Assembly (NCBI RefSeq): GCF_020544405.1
Contig: NZ_CP065410.1
Location: 5,270,001-5,334,000, forward strand
DNA: 64,000 nucleotides
Direction: 5' to 3'
Source of the DNA: Pseudomonas sp. IAC-BECa141
Lineage (GTDB): Bacteria; Pseudomonadota; Gammaproteobacteria; Pseudomonadales; Pseudomonadaceae
Positions 59,103-64,000 of the stretch are shown here, piece after piece. Below the pieces are notes generated by a model, which saw nothing but the letters and a program-made list of their open reading frames with translations, was not told where the DNA came from and made no database searches. Both the position numbers and the translations under genes were made by a program. Within the stretch, counting starts at the first letter, position 1; the number at the start of each line of letters is the position of its first letter.

Positions 59103-60110
59103 CTAGTGATAACCGTCTTCGTGGGTGACCTTGCCGCGGAACACGTAGTAGCTCCAGAAGGTGTAACCCAGGATGAACGGGATGATGAACAGCGTGCCCA
59201 CCAGCATGAATCCCTGGCTTTGCGGCGGTGCGGCGGCGTCCCAGATCGAGATCGACGGCGGCACGATGTTCGGCCACAGGCTGATGCCCAGACCGCTGTA
59301 GCCGAGGAAGATCAGCACCAGGGTCAGCAGGAACGGCATGTAGTTGGCATTGCGTGCCACCGCGCGAATCAGACCGTACATCGTCACCAGCACCAGAATC
59401 GGCACCGGCATGAACCAGAACAGGTTCGGCATGCTGAACCAGCGCGTCGCAATTTCCGGGTGGGCCAGCGGCGTCCACAGACTGACGATGCCAATTACCG
59501 CCAACAGCACGAAGGCCAGCGGACGCGCCAGGTCATGCATCTGTTCCTGCAGCTTGCCTTCGGTCTTCATGATGAGCCAGGTGCAGCCGAGCAACGCGTA
59601 CGCCACCACCAGCGCGGCGCCGCAGAACAGCGTGAACGGCGTCAGCCAGTCCAGTGAGCCGCCGGCGTATTGCCGGTTGACCACGGGCAAGCCATCGATG
59701 AACGCGCCCAGCGCCACGCCCTGGAAGAACGTCGCCGCCACCGAACCACCGATGAATGCCTTGTCCCACAAATGACGCTTGTCGTCCTTGGCCTTGAAGC
59801 GGAACTCGAACGCCACGCCGCGGAAAATCAGCCCGATCAGCATGAAGATCAGCGGCAGGTACAGCGCCGACAGCACCACCGAATAGGCCAGCGGGAACGC
59901 GCCGAACAACGCCGCGCCGCCCAGTACCAGCCAGGTTTCATTGCCGTCCCATACCGGGGCGACGGTGTTCATCATTACGTCCCGGTCGGTCTTGCCGGGG
60001 ATGAACGGGAAGAGAATCCCGATCCCCAGGTCGAAACCGTCCATCACCACGTACATCATGATCCCGAAGATGATGATCACGGCCCAGATCAGCGGAAGAT
60101 CAATACCCAT
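59103..60110 (-). CDS. cioB: CioB (CydB), cytochrome bd-type oxidase subunit II
   Basis: Subunit II of the ubiquinol oxidase, 335 residues, about eight membrane helices. Family blocks: MYVVMDGFDLGIGILFPF near the N-terminus, NETWLVLGGAALFGAFPLAY and the C-terminal FWSYYVFRGKVTHEDGYH. The start follows cioA by 3 bp, so the two are co-translated. With CioA it forms the high-affinity, cyanide-resistant oxidase; the short Q-loop of CioA supports the CIO subclass. Confidence 0.94.
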   Translation of the reverse strand: MGIDLPLIWAVIIIFGIMMYVVMDGFDLGIGILFPFIPGKTDRDVMMNTVAPVWDGNETWLVLGGAALFGAFPLAYSVVLSALYLPLIFMLIGLIFRGVAFEFRFKAKDDKRHLWDKAFIGGSVAATFFQGVALGAFIDGLPVVNRQYAGGSLDWLTPFTLFCGAALVVAYALLGCTWLIMKTEGKLQEQMHDLARPLAFVLLAVIGIVSLWTPLAHPEIATRWFSMPNLFWFMPVPILVLVTMYGLIRAVARNANYMPFLLTLVLIFLGYSGLGISLWPNIVPPSISIWDAAAPPQSQGFMLVGTLFIIPFILGYTFWSYYVFRGKVTHEDGYH

Positions 60111-60113
60111 GAC

Positions 60114-61550
60114 TCAAATCTCCTTGGTCAGGCTGCGGTCGTGTTCGGCGCCATCGTCGTCGGCAGCGGACAACGGACGGGCCGGCGTGCGTTTCTGGCC
60201 AGGGCCACCTTCGTTGGTTTCCTTGCCTTCGTCGGTTTTCGGTCCTTTGCGCACGAGGCGCATCATGTAGCCCAGCCCCGCACCGAACAGCGCGAAATAC
60301 ACCACCACGAACATGATCAGCGTGATGCTCATCTGCATGAAGCTGTGGTTGGAGGACGCATCCGCCGTGCGCATCAGCCCGTAGACCACCCACGGCTGAC
60401 GACCGATTTCAGTGGTGAACCAGCCCGCCAGGATCGCGATCAGGCCGGACGGCCCCATCCACAACGCCAGGTACAGGAACGGCCGCGACGTGTAGAGCGT
60501 GTCGCGCTTGCGCAGCCACAGGCTCCAGAGGCCGGTGAAGATCATCAGGAAACCGAGGCCGACCATGATCCGGAACGACCAGAACACGATGGTCGAATTC
60601 GGCCGGTCTTCAGGCGGGAATTCCTTGAGCGCCGGCACCTGCTTGTCCAGCGAGTGGGTCAGAATCAGGCTGCCGAGGTACGGGATCTCGACCGCGTATT
60701 TGGTTTTCTCTTCCTTCATGTCCGGCCAGCCGAACAGGATCAGCGGCGTCGCCTCGTTGCCGACGTTTTCCCAGTGGCCTTCGATCGCAGCGATTTTCGC
60801 CGGCTGGTGCTTAAGGGTGTTGAGGCCGTGGAAGTCACCGATGACCGCCTGGATCGGCGCAACGATCAACGCCATCCACATCGCCATCGACAACATGGTG
60901 CGAATCGCCGGGTTGTCCTTGCCGCGCAACAGGTGCCAGGCCGCCGAGGAACCGACGAAGAACGCCGTGGCGACGAACGCGGCAGTCGCCATGTGCATCA
61001 GGCGATACGGGAACGAAGGGTTGAAAACGATTGCCAGCCAGTCGGTTGGAATGACCTGCCCGTTGACGATCTCGAAGCCCTGCGGGGTCTGCATCCAGCT
61101 GTTGGAAGCGAGAATCCAGAAGGTCGAAATCAACGTGCCGATGGCCACCATCACCGTGGAGAAAAAGTGCAGGCCGCGCCCGACCTTGTTCCAGCCGAAC
61201 AGCATCACGCCGAGGAAACCGGCCTCGAGGAAGAACGCCGTGAGCACTTCATACGTCAGCAACGGCCCGGTAACGGAACCTGCGAAGTCCGAGAAGCGGC
61301 TCCAGTTGGTGCCGAACTGGTAGGCCATGACCAGGCCCGAGACCACGCCCATGCCGAAGTTGACGGCAAAGATCTTCGACCAGAAATGGTAGAGGTCACG
61401 GTAGGTGTCGTTGCGGGTTTTCAGCCACAGGCCTTCCAGCACCGCGAGATAGCTCGCAAGACCGATGGTGATCGCCGGGAACAGGATGTGGAACGAGATG
61501 GTGAACGCGAACTGAATTCGGGCGAGATCCAGGGCCTCTAAACCGAACAT
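60114..61550 (-). CDS. cioA: CioA (CydA), cytochrome bd-type oxidase subunit I, cyanide-insensitive class
   Basis: Quinol-oxidising, heme-bearing subunit, 478 residues from ATG 61550. It starts MFGLEALDLARIQFAFTISF with heme-ligand His regions (SFHILFPAITIG; YRLMHMATAAF) and the conserved GRQPWVVYGLMRTADA block. The Q-loop (PALKEFPPEDRP) is short, as in CIO and unlike E. coli CydA. A perfect Anr box lies 159 bp upstream at 61709-61722. The reading from 61700 is unlikely. The operon is cioA-cioB-DUF2474 gene. Confidence 0.95.
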   Translation of the reverse strand: MFGLEALDLARIQFAFTISFHILFPAITIGLASYLAVLEGLWLKTRNDTYRDLYHFWSKIFAVNFGMGVVSGLVMAYQFGTNWSRFSDFAGSVTGPLLTYEVLTAFFLEAGFLGVMLFGWNKVGRGLHFFSTVMVAIGTLISTFWILASNSWMQTPQGFEIVNGQVIPTDWLAIVFNPSFPYRLMHMATAAFVATAFFVGSSAAWHLLRGKDNPAIRTMLSMAMWMALIVAPIQAVIGDFHGLNTLKHQPAKIAAIEGHWENVGNEATPLILFGWPDMKEEKTKYAVEIPYLGSLILTHSLDKQVPALKEFPPEDRPNSTIVFWSFRIMVGLGFLMIFTGLWSLWLRKRDTLYTSRPFLYLALWMGPSGLIAILAGWFTTEIGRQPWVVYGLMRTADASSNHSFMQMSITLIMFVVVYFALFGAGLGYMMRLVRKGPKTDEGKETNEGGPGQKRTPARPLSAADDDGAEHDRSLTKEI

Positions 61551-61708
61551 AAGCTTTCCTCTATCAGATAACGGTTCCAGGACTGGCGGCCTTGAACCAC
61601 TGCCCCCACGGGTATGGAGTGCGGCGAACTCGGATTCGTTCTTCTTTTTACAGGCATCGCGACGCAGGGAGTCTGCCGACGGGTCCGTGATCATCTCCAC
61701 GAAGGGTC

Positions 61709-61722
61709 TTGATCTGGATCAA
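61709..61722 (-). promoter_or_regulatory. Anr (FNR-type) box
   Basis: TTGATCTGGATCAA, an exact TTGAT-N4-ATCAA site in the 389-bp gap between cioA and the MFS gene. Oxygen control by Anr is expected for cioAB; the divergent MFS gene at 61940 could also be affected. Nothing else was identified in this gap. Confidence 0.9.
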
Positions 61723-61939
61723 TCAACGTTGAAAGAGTAGTCCCATTTCCGACGGAGAACCGCGTGGTCTTTTGCCGCGTGACAAGTTGCCTCACAGCCC
61801 TGGCAACGCCGCGAAACATCCTTGGCCACGTACTCTCGGAAAAATCGATGTCTGGCTAACTAAATTTTCTGTCATAGCAACTTCCTGTTACAGACTGGTG
61901 ATAATCTCGCGATTCCCCTCGATCAAGACCGGCCCGCAA

Positions 61940-63178
61940 ATGCCCAGCCAAGAGCCCTTGCTGTTACGTCACCACCGTCCCTTTCTTGCTTTCTGGTTTG
62001 CCCGGATCTTCACCGCCAGCGGTTTTCAAATGCTCACCGTGGCGATCGGCTGGAACCTCTATCAACTGACCGGCAACGTGCTCGACCTTGGCTTGGTCGG
62101 TTTGGTGGAGTTCGCCCCACGGGTGTTGTTCATGCTGCACACCGGCCACGTTGCCGATCGCTACGACCGACGCAAGGTCGCGGCGATCTGTCAGTCGTTG
62201 CAAGCCTTGATCGCTCTGGCACTGGCCATCGGCAGCGCCACCGACCATGTCACCCGGGAAATGATCTTTATCCTGGCGTTCCTGCTGGGCGCCGCGCGCT
62301 CCTTCGAAATGCCGACCACCCAGGCGCTGCTGCCGAGCATCGTGCCCGGCACGCTGTTCCCACGGGCCGTCGCTGCCGCGCAGTCGGCGCAGCAATCGGC
62401 CACCATCGTCGCCCCGGCGCTTGGCGGTCTGCTTTATGCCTTCGGCAGCGTTTGGGTCTATGGCCCCACCGTCGTTCTGTACGTCATCGCGTGTACCTTG
62501 ATGCTCAACCTGCCCGCGCGGCAAACACCGCTGAACAAAGGCAAGGCGACACTGGATTCGTTGCTGGCGGGGATTCGCTTCATTCGCAGCCGCCCGGACA
62601 TTCTCGGGGCGATTTCCCTGGACCTGTTCGCGGTGCTGCTCGGCGGTGCAACGGCCCTGTTGCCAGTGTTCGCCAAGGACATTCTGCTGACCGGGCCGTG
62701 GGGATTGGGATTGCTGCGCTCGGCGCCGGCGGTCGGGGCGTTGATGATGTCGTTGTTTCTGGCGCGGTTTGCCGTTGAACGCAACGTCGGTCGGGTGATG
62801 TTCACTGCCGTCGGCGTATTCGGTGTCGCCACCATCGCGTTCGGTCTGTCGACTTCGTTCTGGTTCTCATTGGCGGTGCTGGTGGTGCTCGGCGCGGCGG
62901 ACATGATCAGCATGGTGATCCGCGCCTCGTTCGTGCAACTGGAAACCCCGGATGAAATGCGCGGCCGGGTCAGCGCCGTGAACGGCCTGTTCATCGGTGC
63001 CTCGAACCAACTGGGCGAATTCGAATCCGGCCTCACCGCCCACTGGTTCGGCACCGTACCGGCAGTGGTGATGGGCGGGATCGGTACGCTGGTGGTAACC
63101 GGGACCTGGATCAAACTGTTCCCGACCCTGGCCAACCGCGACCGGATGCATGTGCCGGTGGAAGAGGTGAAGGCTTAG
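61940..63178 (+). CDS. MFS transporter (EntS-like, MFS_3)
   Basis: 412 residues from ATG 61940 with twelve predicted membrane helices. N-terminal MPSQEPLLLRHHRPFLAFWF, the loop motif GHVADRYDRRKVAAICQS between helices 2 and 3, and the family block RGRVSAVNGLFIGASNQLGE. It belongs to the MFS_3 group that includes the enterobactin exporter EntS; the substrate here is unknown and no siderophore genes are adjacent. The longer reading from 61772 crosses the cioA promoter region and is rejected. Confidence 0.9.
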   Translation: MPSQEPLLLRHHRPFLAFWFARIFTASGFQMLTVAIGWNLYQLTGNVLDLGLVGLVEFAPRVLFMLHTGHVADRYDRRKVAAICQSLQALIALALAIGSATDHVTREMIFILAFLLGAARSFEMPTTQALLPSIVPGTLFPRAVAAAQSAQQSATIVAPALGGLLYAFGSVWVYGPTVVLYVIACTLMLNLPARQTPLNKGKATLDSLLAGIRFIRSRPDILGAISLDLFAVLLGGATALLPVFAKDILLTGPWGLGLLRSAPAVGALMMSLFLARFAVERNVGRVMFTAVGVFGVATIAFGLSTSFWFSLAVLVVLGAADMISMVIRASFVQLETPDEMRGRVSAVNGLFIGASNQLGEFESGLTAHWFGTVPAVVMGGIGTLVVTGTWIKLFPTLANRDRMHVPVEEVKA

Positions 63179-63232
63179 CTGCACCGCTGCCACCTGCGGA
63201 ATAAACCCGCCAAGCATAATCAGCTCGAAAAG

Positions 63233-63280
63233 ATGCGGTACATAGATACCGCATTGAGTGTAATGTATCGCCTTACACTC
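63233..63280. promoter_or_regulatory. Tandem inverted repeats before higB-higA (operator)
   Basis: Two perfect 8-bp inverted repeats in a row: ATGCGGTA-6-TACCGCAT (63233-63254) and GAGTGTAA-9-TTACACTC (63256-63280). The second ends 5 bp before the higB start. Such sites usually bind the antitoxin dimer for autoregulation. Confidence 0.75.
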
Positions 63281-63285
63281 GCTTC

Positions 63286-63564
63286 ATGATCAAATCCTTT
63301 CAGCACAAAGGCCTTCGCGGCTTCTATGAAACCGGTTCGACTCGCGGGATTCGTGCCGATCACGCTAAACGGCTGTCGCGCATGCTGCAGTTCATGGATC
63401 GGGCCGCCGTTCCGGGGGATCTGGATCTTCCCGGTTGGCGTCTGCATCCACTGAAAGGGGAGCTTTGCGAATACTGGTCACTCAGTGTGTCCGGGAACTG
63501 GCGGGTTATCTTTCGATTTGCAGGGTCGGATATCGAACTGGTTGATTATCTGGATTACCACTGA
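63286..63564 (+). CDS. higB: HigB-type toxin (RelE superfamily mRNA interferase)
   Basis: 92 residues starting MIKSFQHKGLRGFYETGSTR, with ARLxRMLxxM-type helices and the C-terminal SGNWRVIFRFAGSDIELVDY strand pair typical of HigB/RelE ribosome-dependent endoribonucleases. Toxin-first gene order and the HigA-like gene 14 bp downstream are the HigBA arrangement. Cuts mRNA in the ribosomal A site in studied relatives. It may be functional, since no lesions are seen. Confidence 0.93.
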   Translation: MIKSFQHKGLRGFYETGSTRGIRADHAKRLSRMLQFMDRAAVPGDLDLPGWRLHPLKGELCEYWSLSVSGNWRVIFRFAGSDIELVDYLDYH

Positions 63565-63578
63565 CAGGAGGCAGGCTC

Positions 63579-63866
63579 ATGCCCATGCACAACCCGCCAC
63601 ACCCCGGTGAAACGCTGCTGATGGATGTATTGCCGGAGCTTGGTATCAGCGTCACCGAATTGGCTCGGCATCTTGGATTCGCTCGTCCCCACCTTTCTCG
63701 TGTCCTGCACGGGCATGCGCCGATCAGCCCGGATCTGGCCGTCCGTCTGGAACGCGCGGGGATTGGCAAGGCTCGTATGTGGCTAGGCGTTCAAACCGAT
63801 TACGACCTTTGGCAAGCCGAGCACCGTGAGCAGCCAGCCATTCAACCAATCGCTGCTCACGCCTGA
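63579..63866 (+). CDS. higA: HigA-type antitoxin (XRE-family HTH)
   Basis: 95 residues (ATG 63579 with CAGGAGG upstream; an ATG six bases later is also possible). HTH of the HigA class: HPGETLLMDVLPELGISVTE, then LARHLGFARPHLSRVLHG with recognition helix PHLSRVL. The C-terminal tail (LWQAEHREQPAIQPIAAHA) is free. It neutralises HigB and, with it, should repress the promoter through the inverted repeats at 63233-63280. Confidence 0.93.
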   Translation: MPMHNPPHPGETLLMDVLPELGISVTELARHLGFARPHLSRVLHGHAPISPDLAVRLERAGIGKARMWLGVQTDYDLWQAEHREQPAIQPIAAHA

Positions 63867-63871
63867 CGCTC

Positions 63872-64000
63872 TCAGGCCAATAACTCCCCCGCCACCTTCG
63901 CTCTGACGGCCTTGCCCGCCAGTTGCTCGACCAGTGTCAGGGCGAACGCCAGTGCTGCGCCGGAACCCTGGGCGGTGATGCAATTGCCGTCGACCACCAC
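63872..64000 (-). CDS. DJ-1/PfpI-family protein (C-terminal end, cut by window edge)
   Basis: The last 42 residues of a minus-strand gene: VVVDGNCITAQGSGAALAFA followed by LTLVEQLAGKAVRAKVAGEL. The T-[AS]-x-G-x-G-[AS]-x2-FA motif after the strand is the DJ-1 family C-terminus (as in YajL and ThiJ). The active-site Cys lies beyond the edge, so the enzymatic subclass cannot be judged. It is convergent with higA, 5 bp between stops. Confidence 0.88.
   Translation of the reverse strand: MVVDGNCITAQGSGAALAFALTLVEQLAGKAVRAKVAGELLA

Noticed and set aside
59670..61541. A 623-codon plus-strand frame opposite cioAB
   Set aside because: Very Arg/Gln/His-rich composition of an antisense frame; both cio subunits are clearly coding on the other strand.
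63233..63280. A possible short CRISPR-like repeat from the two inverted repeats
   Set aside because: Only two different palindromes with no spacers; they fit a toxin-antitoxin operator.

Overview
The window is a stretch of Pseudomonas chromosome, most likely from the P. fluorescens group. The evidence is high GC content with GC-rich third codon positions, the gene order, and repeated Pseudomonas REP sequences of the type GTGGGAGCGGGCTTGCCCGCGA. The order of genes (bamD, pilS-pilR, minor pilins, ispH-fkpB-lspA-ileS-ribF-murJ, rpsT, proB-obg-rpmA-rplU, ispB, a Lon-like protease, gdhA, ettA, morA, glyA, yjiA-ybdD-cstA, a PilZ gene, radA, mscL, fpr, rlmG) follows what I remember of the P. aeruginosa PAO1 PA4544-PA4630 region. 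This is therefore mostly conserved core chromosome. I see no prophage, integrated plasmid, tRNA, rRNA or CRISPR array.

Layout. 1-12.3 kb: outer-membrane assembly (bamD), the type IV pilus two-component system pilS-pilR, glycine oxidase thiO and the minor pilin operon fimU-pilV-pilW-pilX-pilY1-pilE on the minus strand, with fimT divergent. 12.2-19.8 kb: a minus-strand run of essential genes, with murJ and ribF (flavin cofactors) upstream and ileS-lspA-fkpB-ispH downstream. 20-25.4 kb: rpsT, creA, proB, the ribosomal pair rplU-rpmA with obg, and ispB for ubiquinone. 25.5-38.4 kb: smaller genes, including a Fur-box gene, two FKBP/UPF genes, a large lipoprotein of unknown function, a Lon-family protease, DUF3015 and DUF4105 exported proteins (the latter frameshifted), a GreB-like factor and gdhA. 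38.4-46 kb: ettA, the c-di-GMP enzyme morA and glyA. 46-49 kb: a dicarboxylate/amino-acid symporter with two FCD-type GntR regulators. 49-54.4 kb: the yjiA-ybdD-cstA pyruvate-uptake cluster, a MapZ-like PilZ protein and radA. 54.4-58.8 kb: a decayed catalase katB, mscL, fpr, a LuxR solo in AT-rich DNA, and rlmG. 58.8-64 kb: the cyanide-insensitive bd-type oxidase cioAB with a 55-residue partner, an MFS exporter, a HigBA-type toxin-antitoxin pair and the end of a DJ-1/PfpI gene.

Functional links. Surface motility and c-di-GMP recur: pilS/pilR, the minor pilins with PilY1, the dual GGDEF-EAL protein MorA and the PilZ protein all bear on the motile/sessile switch. Central carbon and respiration recur too: the bd oxidase under a perfect Anr box, CstA/YbdD/YjiA, the symporter with its GntR regulators, GdhA and GlyA.

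Most notable observations: a katB relic between radA and mscL that still shows a signal peptide, an internal deletion and two single-base frameshifts; a one-base lesion in a C tract that splits the DUF4105 gene; a 156-bp imperfect palindrome upstream of morA; paired GGTNNGACC operators around the symporter promoter; a Fur box on a small gene of unknown function; a LuxR solo with a nearby palindrome; and a GreB paralogue with a shortened coiled coil. I did not find a clearly new multi-gene system. The best candidates for undescribed biology are single genes and regulatory or relic elements. Statements about other strains are from memory and were not checked.
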